From contig UQRP01000014.1 of the NCBI GenBank assembly GCA_900543585.1, positions 1 through 57,465 on the forward strand: DNA of 57,465 nucleotides, given 5' to 3'. Below, one piece after another: positions 25,384-34,745 of the stretch. The stretch comes from an uncultured Prevotella sp. (GTDB lineage: Bacteria > Bacteroidota > Bacteroidia > Bacteroidales > Bacteroidaceae). Positions within the stretch are counted from its first letter, which is position 1, and each line of letters starts with the position of its first letter. Made by a program: the position numbers and the translations under genes. The notes below the pieces were generated by a model. That model worked only from the letters and a program-made list of their open reading frames with translations. It did not search any database and was not told where the DNA came from.

Positions 25384-25991
25384 TTGCCATCTTTCAGTAT
25401 TTTCAAAGCCTTGTCGGTCAACCGGTACTTCTGATAACGAGAAGTTGGCTTGTCGGGGATTGTGCGCTCGATGAGCCCGGATTCCAAAGCTGGAACGAGG
25501 ATATCTCTTCTGTATTGTCGCTTTGATGTTTTCTTAGCTGATTCCATTAAAGTCGCAATGCCCAATTCGCCTCGACCGCTTTTAGCAATAATCAATAACA
25601 TCTGGGACACATCTCGGTCATGTCTAGGACATATCTCGGACACATCTCGGACAATTCTGTCCATGCCAGCATCTTTGTTTGAGATCTTATCGTAGCTGTC
25701 TTTCTTATCTTCATCCTCAATCTCAGCCTTCTTGTATTTCATTGTCATGCTCAGCACGGTTCCATCAAAATCCCATTGAGGTTTAGGACAACCGTAGTCT
25801 TTACATGCAGCCAGCACTTTCTCTATACCACGTCCCCATGACTCTATGAATCCTGCATGAAAGAATGCATTTGCAATATCAGGATTGTAAGGAATGCTGA
25901 TGTGTTTGCCAAGCAGATTACTGACAGTCCATCCCATTGGCAAACGTCCTGTGTTGGAAATGATGATGCGGTCATCATATACCCGAATCTG
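25380..25991 (-). pseudogene. 3' fragment of an AlbA_2/RecG-like ATP-binding regulator gene
   Basis: The frame is open from just after a TGA at 25992-25994. It reads IRVYDDRIIISNTGRLPMGW, then FHAGFIESWGRGIEKV, the HATPase-like C-terminal portion of 'RecG-like, putative DNA-binding' proteins, and then a winged-helix region (RRDILVPALESGLIERTI). The N-terminal Schlafen/AlbA_2 domain is missing; a full member is about 400-500 aa. The break falls at a copy of the tRNA-Leu 3' end (25989-26001). Codons are AT-richer than in the housekeeping genes around it, so I read it as the remains of an integrated element. Confidence 0.7.
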
Positions 25992-26045
25992 TCAGACGCA
26001 CAATGAAGATTGCCAGATAGCTACTATTCAGCTACCTGGCATTTT
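25989..26045 (+). other. tRNA-Leu 3'-end copy with a second terminator-like hairpin (putative attachment-site scar)
   Basis: CTGTCAGACGCAC (25989-26001) matches CTGTCAGGCGCAC at the end of the tRNA (25144-25156) in 12 of 13 bases. Like the tRNA, it is followed by a hairpin ending TGGCATTTT: TGCCAGATAGCT (26011-26022) with AGCTACCTGGCA (26030-26041). The interval between the two copies holds only gene fragments. This is what an eroded integrative element at a tRNA 3' end would leave. Confidence 0.5.
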
Positions 26046-26258
26046 GATTTGGATATTTCTCTCATCTCTCAAGAATATTTACAGGCTTCAAAGTAATGAG
26101 TTGAATGAGAGAGTGATTTATATACACAATGTTTTAGCTAAAAGGCGCTATTTTTCGTATCTAAATTCAACTTGATTCATCTTGCAGTTTTCGCCTATAA
26201 GGCTTGCATGTCTGAAAAGAAAGCGTTATATTTGCACGTGAGATAAGCTATATTCATT
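26046..26258. other. AT-rich spacer before the AAA-ATPase gene
   Basis: No gene is visible. It ends in the promoter at 26203-26234. Confidence 0.5.
26203..26234 (+). promoter_or_regulatory. promoter of the AAA-ATPase/nuclease-like gene
   Basis: CTTG (26203-26206, one off TTTG), 20 bases, then TATATTTG (26227-26234), 25 bases before the ATG at 26259. Confidence 0.5.
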
Positions 26259-27989
26259 ATGAGCAACAACTTCAAGCGCATCCCCTATGGTATCTCCAGC
26301 TTCAAGCAGGTGCGGAGTGAGGGACTTTATCTGGTTGACAAGACCATGTTTTTTGAAAGAATGGAGCAGGCTGGACACTTCTTGTTCCTTGTCCGTCCGC
26401 GCCGTTTCGGCAAGAGTCTCTTTCTCAACATGCTCGAGGCCTACTACGACATCAATGAGAAGGACAACTTCCAAGAGTTGTTCAAGGGTCTCTATGTGGC
26501 AGACCACCCTACGGAGTGGCGCAACAAATTTCAGATGCTGCATCTCGACTTCTCACAGGTGGGCAGCGATGTGGAGCGGCTGGATGATAACTTTGACTTT
26601 TATCTGAGTTTGTGCTGCGTAAACTTTGCAAAAGAATATGCAAGGTTCTACCCAGACGATTTTGTAGATGAGGTAAAACGGATACCACGTGGCATACAGA
26701 AGCTCAACTATATCAACCTTGTTGCTCATACCATAGGATGCCGACTATACCTTATCGTCGACGAGTATGACAACTTTACCAATAATGTATTAAACGTGAA
26801 AGGTCAGCAGGCCTACCACGACCTGACCCACGGCACGGGCTTCTACCGTGATGTGTTCAAACTCTTCAAGCCGATGTTCGACCGCATCGTCATGCTTGGC
26901 GTAGCGCCCATCACCCTCGACGACCTTACCAGTGGCTACAACATCGCGCTGAATATAACCATCGATGCGCGCTTCAACCAGATGCTCGGTTTCTCAGAGG
27001 ATGAGGTGCGCCAGATGATACGCTATTATAAAGAGGTGGGTGCCATCAAGCCGGAGATTTCTGAAGACAGCATTATTGCCGACATCAAGCCGTGGTATGA
27101 CAACTACTGCTTCGCTGAGGACAGCTTCGGCCGTGAGCCCAGCATGTTCAACAGCGACATGGTGTGCTACTACATGTCCACGCTCATCGACACAGGTAAG
27201 AAACCCAAGGAGATGGTTGACCCCAACACGAAGACTGACTACAAGAAACTGCGCAACCTCATCGAGATTGGCAACATGACCGAGGAGCGGCGACAGACCA
27301 TCTATGACATCGTTCACACAGGATACACCATCTCGACCCTCAACAGCTACTTCCCTGCCGAGAGCATCACCGACGAAGACAACTTCATCAGCCTGCTCTT
27401 CTACTACGGCATGCTCACCATCCGCGGTACACTCGGCGCAGCCCTGAAGCTCGGCATCCCGAACAACAACGTGCGCATACAGTACTATAACTACCTCATG
27501 CAGGCTTTCCAGCAGATACGCCCCACAGCTCTCTCGCAGCTCAACGTGCCGTTCTATCAGGCCGCCGTGGAGGGTCAGTGGCGGCCAATGATGGACTATA
27601 TCCTCAAAGCCTACCACGACACCACGGCTGTGCGGCAACTCATCGAGGGCGAGCGCAACCTGCAAGGGTTCATGAATGCCTACCTCAGCCTCGATCCCTA
27701 TTATCTCGTCGCGCCGGAGATGGAGTTCAGCCATGGTTATTGCGACTTTTTCCTCCTGCCCAACGACACCGTCTTCCCGATGGTCAAGCACAGCTATATC
27801 CTTGAACTGAAATACCTCAAGACCGACGCCACCGAAGCCGAAGCTGACAGACAGTGGAGCGAGGCCTTAGAGCAAATCAAAAACTACGCTGCCGACAGGA
27901 AGTTGCAGAGCATGCTCCACGGTACGCAGCTGCACAGCATCGTCGTGCAAATCAAAGGCTACGACGTGGTGAGGATGGAGGAAGTGTAG
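26259..27989 (+). CDS. AAA-ATPase-like protein with C-terminal PD-(D/E)XK nuclease domain
   Basis: The 576-aa protein belongs to a large Bacteroidota family joining an 'AAA-ATPase-like' domain to a DUF1703/PDDEXK-type domain. The degenerate Walker A is RPRRFGKSLFLNML (about residue 47) and the Walker B is LYLIVDEYDN (about 165). The nuclease-like signature is GYCDFFLLPND with SYILELKYLK (about 495-525), giving the D...E-x-K triad. A predicted helix with EAEADRQWSEALEQI follows. The cellular role is unknown; many copies per genome are usual in Prevotella. It is a single-gene unit with its own promoter, next to the tRNA-Leu scar. Confidence 0.85.
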   Translation: MSNNFKRIPYGISSFKQVRSEGLYLVDKTMFFERMEQAGHFLFLVRPRRFGKSLFLNMLEAYYDINEKDNFQELFKGLYVADHPTEWRNKFQMLHLDFSQVGSDVERLDDNFDFYLSLCCVNFAKEYARFYPDDFVDEVKRIPRGIQKLNYINLVAHTIGCRLYLIVDEYDNFTNNVLNVKGQQAYHDLTHGTGFYRDVFKLFKPMFDRIVMLGVAPITLDDLTSGYNIALNITIDARFNQMLGFSEDEVRQMIRYYKEVGAIKPEISEDSIIADIKPWYDNYCFAEDSFGREPSMFNSDMVCYYMSTLIDTGKKPKEMVDPNTKTDYKKLRNLIEIGNMTEERRQTIYDIVHTGYTISTLNSYFPAESITDEDNFISLLFYYGMLTIRGTLGAALKLGIPNNNVRIQYYNYLMQAFQQIRPTALSQLNVPFYQAAVEGQWRPMMDYILKAYHDTTAVRQLIEGERNLQGFMNAYLSLDPYYLVAPEMEFSHGYCDFFLLPNDTVFPMVKHSYILELKYLKTDATEAEADRQWSEALEQIKNYAADRKLQSMLHGTQLHSIVVQIKGYDVVRMEEV

Positions 27990-28077
27990 AGCACATCCTA
28001 CCGCACATCACAATCATGCCGCCCATAGAGACGAGCAATACCCTGCAGGATTTTGAAGTTCTGAAAAAACAAGTTAA

Positions 28078-28140
28078 AAGCCCCTATGCATCATCACGAG
28101 GCAGCTACGACAAGCGTAGTCTCTTGATGCATAAGGGCTT
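28078..28140. terminator. long branched hairpin between convergent genes
   Basis: AAGCCCCTATGCATCA (28078-28093) pairs with TGATGCATAAGGGCTT (28125-28140), one mismatch in 16. The intervening loop contains a perfect CTACG/CGTAG hairpin (28105-28119). It lies between the plus-strand ATPase gene (stop 27989) and the minus-strand LRR gene (stop 28163). The T run is short, so its action as a terminator is likely but not certain. Confidence 0.6.
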
Positions 28141-28162
28141 CATGTTGTTATTGGCCTTCCTG

Positions 28163-29614
28163 CTATTTCACGAGTATCTTGATGCTTTTCCTGCCTACCT
28201 TGCAGATAACAACATGCTCGGATGTGGCGATACTGACAGTGCCACCGTTAGCTTTTTCTGCGCCAATCAGTTTGCCGTCAATGGAATAGAACTCTACCTT
28301 CGCGCCATCGCTAAGACCGCTGACGGTAACAATACCGCCCTCAGCAGCTACTACCACACCATGCATCTTTGCCGCACTGATGTCGTCGGTCGCAATTTTT
28401 TTGATATTTTTGAATTTCTTCCAACCATCAGCCGCTTGATAAGCTGCGACGTCAGGAACACAAAGCGTACTATTCGAATAAGTATCATCATCAAAAGAAG
28501 TGTCACTAGTAGAAGGCGGATTGGGATTTTCACAAATTATACTTAACAGACCGGTGCAGCCAGAAAAGCACCCGTCTCCCAGCGATGTCACGGACGAGGG
28601 AATATCAATACTTGTCAGACCGGTGCAACCAGAAAAGCAGTTCCATCCCAGCGATATCACGGACGAGGGAATATCAATACTTGTCAGACCGGTGCAGCCA
28701 GAAAAACAGTAATCACCCAGCGATGTCACGGACGAGGGGATATCAATACTTGTCAGACCGGTGCAACCTGAAAAACAGCTGCTTCCCAGCGATGTCACAG
28801 ACGAGGGGATATCAATACTTGTCAGACCGGTGCAGGCGCCAAAGCAGGAGGCTCCCAGCGACTTCACGGAAGAGGGGATATCAATACTTATCAGACCGGT
28901 GCAACGATAAAAGCAACCTATTCCCAGCGTTGTCACGGAAGAGGGGATGGTGATGTTTGTCAGACCGGTGCAGCCAGAAAAGCAAGATTCTGGCAACGTT
29001 GTTACGGACGAGGGGATATCAATACTTGTCAGACCGGTGCAACCAGAGAAACAGTAACCACCCAGCGATGTCACGGACGGGGGGATAGTAATACTTGTCA
29101 GACCGGTGCAGCCTTTAAAGCACTCGTAATCCAGCGTTGTCACGGATGAGGGGATGGTGATATTTGTCAGACCGGTGCAGCTTTTAAAGCACCCGCTTCC
29201 CAGCGTTGTCACGGACGAGGAGATATCAATACTTGTCAGACTGGTGCAACCATAAAAGCAATGCTTTCCCAGCGATGTCACGGACGAGGGGATATCAATA
29301 CTTGTCAGACCGGTGCAGCCGTCAAAGCACCAGTCTCCCAGCGATGTCACAGACGAGGGGATATCAATACTTGTCAGACCGGTGCAACCTGAAAAACAGT
29401 CATCACCCAGCGCGGTGACCGTATATTCAACACCGCCATCCGTAATTTTCTCGGGTACTTTTATGTCCCCACTATAAGAATATTGAGTAAGCTTGGCTTC
29501 CTTCGAAACCGTATCCACACGGAATTTCAAGCCATCAACTGTCACATACTTTTGATCCGCAAAGCAGCCTATCGATGTCATTAAGGCTACAAATATAAGT
29601 AGAAATTTTTTCAT
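28163..29614 (-). CDS. BspA-like protein with 13 near-identical 23-aa leucine-rich repeats
   Basis: The 483-aa protein has a signal peptide (residues 1-19, cleavage near CFADQ). It then has a lead-in domain (YVTVDGLKFRVD) and thirteen consecutive 23-residue LRR_5 repeats, each close to CFSGCTGLTSIDIPSSVTSL, at about residues 70-375. After a VPDVAAYQAADGWKKFKNIK cap, it ends with a beta-rich C-terminal domain (VEFYSIDGKLIGAEKANGG, KSIKILVK) resembling secretion/sorting domains. Conserved Cys pairs flank each repeat. The DNA repeats (69 bp) are nearly identical, so copy number may vary by recombination. Relatives act in surface adhesion. The frame is open across all repeats. Confidence 0.88.
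   Translation of the reverse strand: MKKFLLIFVALMTSIGCFADQKYVTVDGLKFRVDTVSKEAKLTQYSYSGDIKVPEKITDGGVEYTVTALGDDCFSGCTGLTSIDIPSSVTSLGDWCFDGCTGLTSIDIPSSVTSLGKHCFYGCTSLTSIDISSSVTTLGSGCFKSCTGLTNITIPSSVTTLDYECFKGCTGLTSITIPPSVTSLGGYCFSGCTGLTSIDIPSSVTTLPESCFSGCTGLTNITIPSSVTTLGIGCFYRCTGLISIDIPSSVKSLGASCFGACTGLTSIDIPSSVTSLGSSCFSGCTGLTSIDIPSSVTSLGDYCFSGCTGLTSIDIPSSVISLGWNCFSGCTGLTSIDIPSSVTSLGDGCFSGCTGLLSIICENPNPPSTSDTSFDDDTYSNSTLCVPDVAAYQAADGWKKFKNIKKIATDDISAAKMHGVVVAAEGGIVTVSGLSDGAKVEFYSIDGKLIGAEKANGGTVSIATSEHVVICKVGRKSIKILVK
28540..29430 (-). repeat. 69-bp tandem repeats encoding the LRR units
   Basis: On the plus strand each unit contains ATATCAATACTTGTCAGACCGGTGC-type sequence spaced 69 bases apart. 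Thirteen units are present, several differing by only a few bases. Confidence 0.9.
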
Positions 29615-29971
29615 AATCTGACAGAGCTAATTAGATTATCTTTTTTACCAAATTAATTTTTAGATAATGATTCGTTACCTTTTATTATTTCTTTTAAGAA
29701 TTCAACTACATCTTTAATTCCCTGCTGCCTTGAAGACTCAATTCCATCGATGTCTGATCTGCCGACTCACACGAATGAGTTAGCATCTCATTGGCAAAAT
29801 TAAGAAATATTTTCTAAAGCCGCAACAGAAAGGCGGACTTTTTAATAAAAAAAATAGCAACCACCAACAACATACGAAACAAGCCCATTGCATCCTGTGA
29901 CAATGTGATTTTGTGATTTGCGTTCGTATCGCAACGTGGCTGCGGATGTGTTCCTTTGCGAGGCCGAAGGC

Positions 29972-30075
29972 CCTTCCCTTTGCGCCCTTTGCGCCTTGGC
30001 GAGAGCTACCAAAACGCAAGCTGCAATCGAACAGCAAGATATTCTCTCGCAAAGGCGCAAAGGCGCAAAGGATGG
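29972..30075. repeat. long inverted repeat built of AAGGCGCAAAGG units
   Basis: The left arm (29972-30005), read as reverse complement, gives CTCTCGCCAAGGCGCAAAGG and a further GCGCAAAGG. The right arm (30044-30075) reads CTCTCGCAAAGGCGCAAAGG and a further CGCAAAGG. About 28 of 30 positions pair around a loop of roughly 38 bases. Confidence 0.75.
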
Positions 30076-30358
30076 AAGCATGAATGCTTCAGAAAGGGCG
30101 CAAAAAACATTCAATGGGCAATATTGCAGAAATATTGCGGTGGATAGGTACCACCACGCAGGACTCTTTCTCAACTAAATGGAAGAAAAACCAATGTACG
30201 TCTATAACAAATGATGTTATGCGAAGGAAATGGTGCTTAATCTGCTATCCACGTGAGACCTCTCCGAGGTCTTTCCTCTCTCCTCGCTCTGTCCCCAGGT
30301 CGCTCACGGTCGTGGTGGCTTGCTTCGCTGCGCCACCGCGCCCGTTCGACGACCCGGG

Positions 30359-30418
30359 GTCAGTGCCAAACCTTTTGTGGTCAGTGCCAATATTACGGGG
30401 TCTGTGCCAAACCAAGCC
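30359..30418. repeat. three 20-bp units with GGTCAGTGCCAA core
   Basis: GGTCAGTGCC starts at 30359 and 30379 and GGTCTGTGCC at 30399, exactly 20 bp apart; the second halves differ. Confidence 0.7.
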
Positions 30419-30733
30419 AATATGCAAAAGCATACAGTTTTACATCGCCTCCTATTATTTTTGGCAGACAAAAACCGGTGGAATTATGCTGCCAAAAATT
30501 ATTTCTGCCGACATCCGCACGACTGTTTGAGACACCTTACAGCATAATACTATATTAATATAACGCGCGAACATTATTATATTAAGATAATATCATCATA
30601 AAGTTAACTCTTAATTTCTTTCTTCTCCCCTGTATATATGGATACGAAAGTGTGATAATGTGATTTGTTATGTTTTGGCAAGTGCCGGGGAGTGATAAAA
30701 ACAGCGCCTTATTATAAAAAATCAAAGTTTCTA

Positions 30734-30765
30734 TTTGCCACTTCGGTGAAAAAGCACTAATTTTG
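30734..30765 (+). promoter_or_regulatory. purL promoter
   Basis: TTTG (30734-30737), 20 bases, then TAATTTTG (30758-30765), 34 bases before the purL ATG. Confidence 0.7.
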
Positions 30766-30799
30766 CAGTGTTACACATTAAATAAGTCATTATCCGATT

Positions 30800-33700
30800 A
30801 TGATTCTTTTCTTCAAGACTCCCAAGGAGAACATCATTGCCACTGAGATAGACCATACCCCCAGTGACGCTGAGAAGCAAGCCTTGTCATGGCTTTACGG
30901 TGACGCCACCATTCTGACAGCAGAGAAGCTCGACGGCTTCTTTGTCGGTCCGCGCCGCGAAATGATTACACCATGGAGTACAAATGCCGTTGAGATCACG
31001 CAGAACATGAGTCTCACCGGCATTTCGCGTATAGAGGAATACTTCCCCGCGAAGAGCGAGGATGCCAGCCACGACCGCATGCTGCAGCGCATGTACAAAG
31101 GTCTGGACCAGAACATCTTCACCGTAGACCACCAGCCTGAGCCCATCAAGCACGTTGAGGACATCGAGAAATACAACGAGGAGGAGGGCCTGGCGCTGAG
31201 TCCTGAAGAGATTGAATACCTCCACAAGATAGAGAAAGAGAACGGCCGCCCGCTTACCGACTCCGAGATCTTCGGCTTCGCGCAGATCAACTCCGAACAC
31301 TGCCGCCACAAGATCTTCGGCGGCACCTTCATCATCGACGGTGAGGAGCGCCCCTCCAGCCTCTTCGCCCTCATCAAGAAGACGACGAAGGAGCATCCGG
31401 GTAAGATTCTCTCTGCCTATAAAGATAATGTGGCCTTCGCCCAGGGCCCTGTCATCGAGCAGTTTGCTCCCCAGGACCAGACGACGGCCGACTACTTCAA
31501 GGTGAAGCCCATCGAGAGCGTCATCTCCCTGAAGGCCGAGACCCACAACTTCCCCACCACCGTGGAGCCTTTCAACGGTGCCGCTACAGGTACGGGCGGT
31601 GAGATTCGCGACCGTATGGGCGGTGGTGTCGGTTCATGGCCTATCGCCGGCACGGCAGTCTATATGACCAGCTACCCGCGTCTGAAGAACGATGACGGCA
31701 AGGCTGCCCGCGACTACGAGGAGAAGATAGACGCCCGTAAATGGCTCTATCAGACGCCTGAGGAGATTCTTATCAAGGCCTCGAATGGTGCCAGCGACTT
31801 CGGTAACAAGTTCGGCCAGCCGCTGATTACCGGTTCCGTCCTCACCTTCGAATATGAGACCTCTACCGGTGACAACGCCATCGAGAAAGAAACCAACAAG
31901 GACTGCCAGACACCCAACCAGGTCTATGGCTACGACAAGGTCATCATGCTGGCCGGTGGTGTCGGCTATGGCAAGAAGCGCGACTGTCTGAAGAAAGAAC
32001 CGCAGCCCGGCGAGGACATCGTCGTCGTAGGCGGTGACAACTATCGCATCGGCTTGGGTGGCGGCTCCGTGTCGTCGGTGGATACCGGCCGTTATGGCAC
32101 TGCCGTAGAGCTCAACGCCGTGCAGCGTGCCAACCCAGAGATGCAGAAGCGCGCCTACAACCTCGTGCGCGCCCTCGTCGAAGATGATACCAACCCCGTC
32201 GTCTCCATCCATGACCACGGCTCGGCCGGGCACCTCAACTGCCTCTCAGAGCTTGTGGAGGACTGTGGCGGCGAGATAGACATGACCAAGCTGCCTATCG
32301 GCGACAAGACGCTGTCGGCGAAAGAGATTATCGCCAACGAGAGTCAGGAGCGTATGGGCCTGCTCATCGACGACAACCACGTGGAGCGCGTGCGCAAGAT
32401 GGCCGAGCGCGAGCGTGCACCGTTCTATGTCGTGGGTAAGACCACTGGCGACGCCCACTTTTCCTTTGTACAGGGCGACGGCGTGAAGCCCTTCGACCTC
32501 GACGTGGCCCAGATGTTCGGTCACTCGCCGAAGACCATCATGCGCGACGAGACTGTTGTCCACCACTATGAGGATGCCACCTACTCCATCGATAAGATTG
32601 ACGAATACCTCAACAACGTGCTCCAGTTGGAGGCCGTTGCCTGCAAGGACTGGCTGACGAACAAGGTCGACCGCTCCGTCACGGGTAAGGTAGCGCGCCA
32701 GCAGACTCAGGGTCAGATTCAGCTGCCGCTCTCCGACTGCGGTGTCGTCGCCCTTGACTATCGTGGCAAGGCTGGTATCGCTACGGCCTTAGGTCATGCT
32801 CCCCAGGCCGGACTTGCCAACCCTGCTGCCGGCAGCGTACTCTCTGTGGCTGAGAGTCTGACGAACATCGTCTGGGCACCTGTAGCTACCGACAAGGACC
32901 ATCCGTCAGCTGTGGAGAACCTCAACCTCTCCGCCAACTGGATGTGGCCGTGCCGCTCACAGAAGGGTGAGGATGCCCGTCTCTACGACGCTGTACAGGC
33001 TCTCTCCGACTTCTGCTGCTCGCTCGGTCTCAACGTGCCGACGGGTAAGGACTCGCTGTCGCTGAGCCAGCAGTATCCCGACGGCTCAAAGATTATCGCA
33101 CCGGGTACCGTCATCGTGACGGCAGGTGCTGAGGTCAGCGATGTGAGAAAGGTCGTCAGCCCCGTCCTCGTTAACGACAAGAACTCCTCATTATATTATA
33201 TCGACTTCTCCTTCGACGAGCAGCGCCTCGGCGGTTCTGCCTTCGCCCAGACGCTCGGCAAGATAGGCTCCGATGTTCCTACTGTCAAGAACTCAGAGTA
33301 TTTCGCCGACTGCTTCAATGCTATCCAGGACCTCATCAACAGGGGTTGGGTCATGGCTGGTCACGACATCTCAGCCGGTGGTCTCATCACCACGCTCCTT
33401 GAGATGACCTTTGCCAATGTCGAGGGCGGCATGCATGTCAACCTCCACGACATCATGCAAGACAAGGACGATGTTGTGAAGATGCTCTTTGCTGAGAATC
33501 CCGGTGTTGTCATCCAGGTCTCTGACACCCATAAGCGCGAGCTCAAGGAATATCTTGAGGATGCCGGCATCGGCTTTGCCAAGATTGCCTATCCCACTCC
33601 CGGTGAGCGCAAGATTGTCGTCGTCAAGGACGACTGGAATCATGAGTTCGACATCAACGCCCTCCGCGACACTTGGTATAAGACCTCTTACCTCCTCGAC

Positions 33701-34606
33701 CGCCGCCAGAGCATGAACGGCATGGCCCGCAAGCGCTACCTCAACTACAAGAAGCAGCCGCTAGAGTTCAAGTTCAACGACAACTTCACTGGTAAGTTCG
33801 CTCAGTACGGCCTCAACCCCGACCGCTGGAAAGACGGTGACGATGCCAAGCGCCCCGTTGCTGCCATCATCCGCGAGAAAGGTACCAACGGTGACCGTGA
33901 GATGGCCTACACGCTGTGGCTCGCCGGTTTCAATGTCAAGGATGTCATGATGACCGACCTCATCAGCGGCCGCGAGACCTTGGAAGAGGTGAACATGATC
34001 GTCTTCTGTGGTGGATTCTCCAACTCCGACGTCCTCGGCTCTGCCAAGGGCTGGGCCGGTGCCTTCCTCTACAACCCGAAGGCTAAAGAGGCACTCGACA
34101 AGTTCTACGCCCGTGAGGACACGCTGTCGCTCGGCATCTGCAATGGTTGCCAGCTCATGGTGGAGCTCAACCTCATCAACCCTGAGCATCAGCACAGGGC
34201 TCATCTGACACACAATGTCAGCCAGAAGTTTGAGAGCAGCTTCCTCGGTCTCAATATCCCACAGAACAACAGCGTCATGCTCAGCTCCCTGAGTGGTGAC
34301 AAGCTCGGTATCTGGGTAGCTCACGGAGAGGGTCGTTTCTACCTCCCTGAGCCTGAGGACCACTACAACATCGTAGCTAAATACAACTACGCTGAGTATC
34401 CTGCCAACCCCAACGGCTCGGACTATAATGTCGCCGGCATCTGCTCTGCCGACGGTCGCCACCTTGCCATGATGCCGCATCCCGAGCGCGCCATCTTCCC
34501 CTGGCAGAATGCATGGTATCCCGCTGACAGACGCAACGGCGATGTCACACCGTGGATAGAAGCCTTCGTCAATGCACGGAAGTGGATTGAGAGAAAGACG
34601 AAGTAA
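30800..34606 (+). CDS. purL: phosphoribosylformylglycinamidine synthase, single-chain PurL-PurQ form
   Basis: The 1268-aa enzyme converts FGAR to FGAM with glutamine and ATP in the fourth step of purine synthesis. The linker and AIR-synthase-like halves are present: AQINSEHCRHKIFGGTFIID near residue 165, AETHNFPTTVEPFNGAATGT near 250, and VSIHDHGSAGHLNCLSELVE near 465. The glutaminase domain occupies the last 270 residues, with Cys1114 in GICNGCQ and the His in MMPHPERAIFPW. The length fits the long form of gamma-proteobacteria and Bacteroidota. It has its own promoter and a perfect 13-bp hairpin just after the stop. Confidence 0.97.
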   Translation: MILFFKTPKENIIATEIDHTPSDAEKQALSWLYGDATILTAEKLDGFFVGPRREMITPWSTNAVEITQNMSLTGISRIEEYFPAKSEDASHDRMLQRMYKGLDQNIFTVDHQPEPIKHVEDIEKYNEEEGLALSPEEIEYLHKIEKENGRPLTDSEIFGFAQINSEHCRHKIFGGTFIIDGEERPSSLFALIKKTTKEHPGKILSAYKDNVAFAQGPVIEQFAPQDQTTADYFKVKPIESVISLKAETHNFPTTVEPFNGAATGTGGEIRDRMGGGVGSWPIAGTAVYMTSYPRLKNDDGKAARDYEEKIDARKWLYQTPEEILIKASNGASDFGNKFGQPLITGSVLTFEYETSTGDNAIEKETNKDCQTPNQVYGYDKVIMLAGGVGYGKKRDCLKKEPQPGEDIVVVGGDNYRIGLGGGSVSSVDTGRYGTAVELNAVQRANPEMQKRAYNLVRALVEDDTNPVVSIHDHGSAGHLNCLSELVEDCGGEIDMTKLPIGDKTLSAKEIIANESQERMGLLIDDNHVERVRKMAERERAPFYVVGKTTGDAHFSFVQGDGVKPFDLDVAQMFGHSPKTIMRDETVVHHYEDATYSIDKIDEYLNNVLQLEAVACKDWLTNKVDRSVTGKVARQQTQGQIQLPLSDCGVVALDYRGKAGIATALGHAPQAGLANPAAGSVLSVAESLTNIVWAPVATDKDHPSAVENLNLSANWMWPCRSQKGEDARLYDAVQALSDFCCSLGLNVPTGKDSLSLSQQYPDGSKIIAPGTVIVTAGAEVSDVRKVVSPVLVNDKNSSLYYIDFSFDEQRLGGSAFAQTLGKIGSDVPTVKNSEYFADCFNAIQDLINRGWVMAGHDISAGGLITTLLEMTFANVEGGMHVNLHDIMQDKDDVVKMLFAENPGVVIQVSDTHKRELKEYLEDAGIGFAKIAYPTPGERKIVVVKDDWNHEFDINALRDTWYKTSYLLDRRQSMNGMARKRYLNYKKQPLEFKFNDNFTGKFAQYGLNPDRWKDGDDAKRPVAAIIREKGTNGDREMAYTLWLAGFNVKDVMMTDLISGRETLEEVNMIVFCGGFSNSDVLGSAKGWAGAFLYNPKAKEALDKFYAREDTLSLGICNGCQLMVELNLINPEHQHRAHLTHNVSQKFESSFLGLNIPQNNSVMLSSLSGDKLGIWVAHGEGRFYLPEPEDHYNIVAKYNYAEYPANPNGSDYNVAGICSADGRHLAMMPHPERAIFPWQNAWYPADRRNGDVTPWIEAFVNARKWIERKTK

Positions 34607-34620
34607 CGTCACAGATTATT

Positions 34621-34651
34621 TGAAGTCCAGAAGCTCGTCTTCTGGACTTCA
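34621..34651 (+). terminator. hairpin after purL
   Basis: TGAAGTCCAGAAG and CTTCTGGACTTCA form a perfect 13-bp stem with a five-base loop. The tail is AT-rich but not a clean T run. Confidence 0.65.
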
Positions 34652-34745
34652 ATATATCATACATGTAATGAGTTGGAAGAGGATAAAATGTCTGCTACCT
34701 CCTCCCAACTTATCGTTAGCCGAAAAAGCAGAAAACAAATATGAA

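Larger units (their letters stand above)
29615..30799. other. 1.2-kb gene-free interval rich in repeats
   Basis: No convincing gene is visible on either strand. It holds the inverted repeat at 29972-30075, a GC-rich stretch (about 30245-30360), the 20-bp tandem repeat at 30359-30418, an AT-rich zone (30530-30620) and the purL promoter. Confidence 0.65.

Noticed and set aside
28500..29418. Plus-strand frames opposite the LRR repeats
   Set aside because: Repeated peptides such as GYQYLSDRC come from reading the LRR repeats backwards; the minus frame has a signal peptide and LRR consensus.
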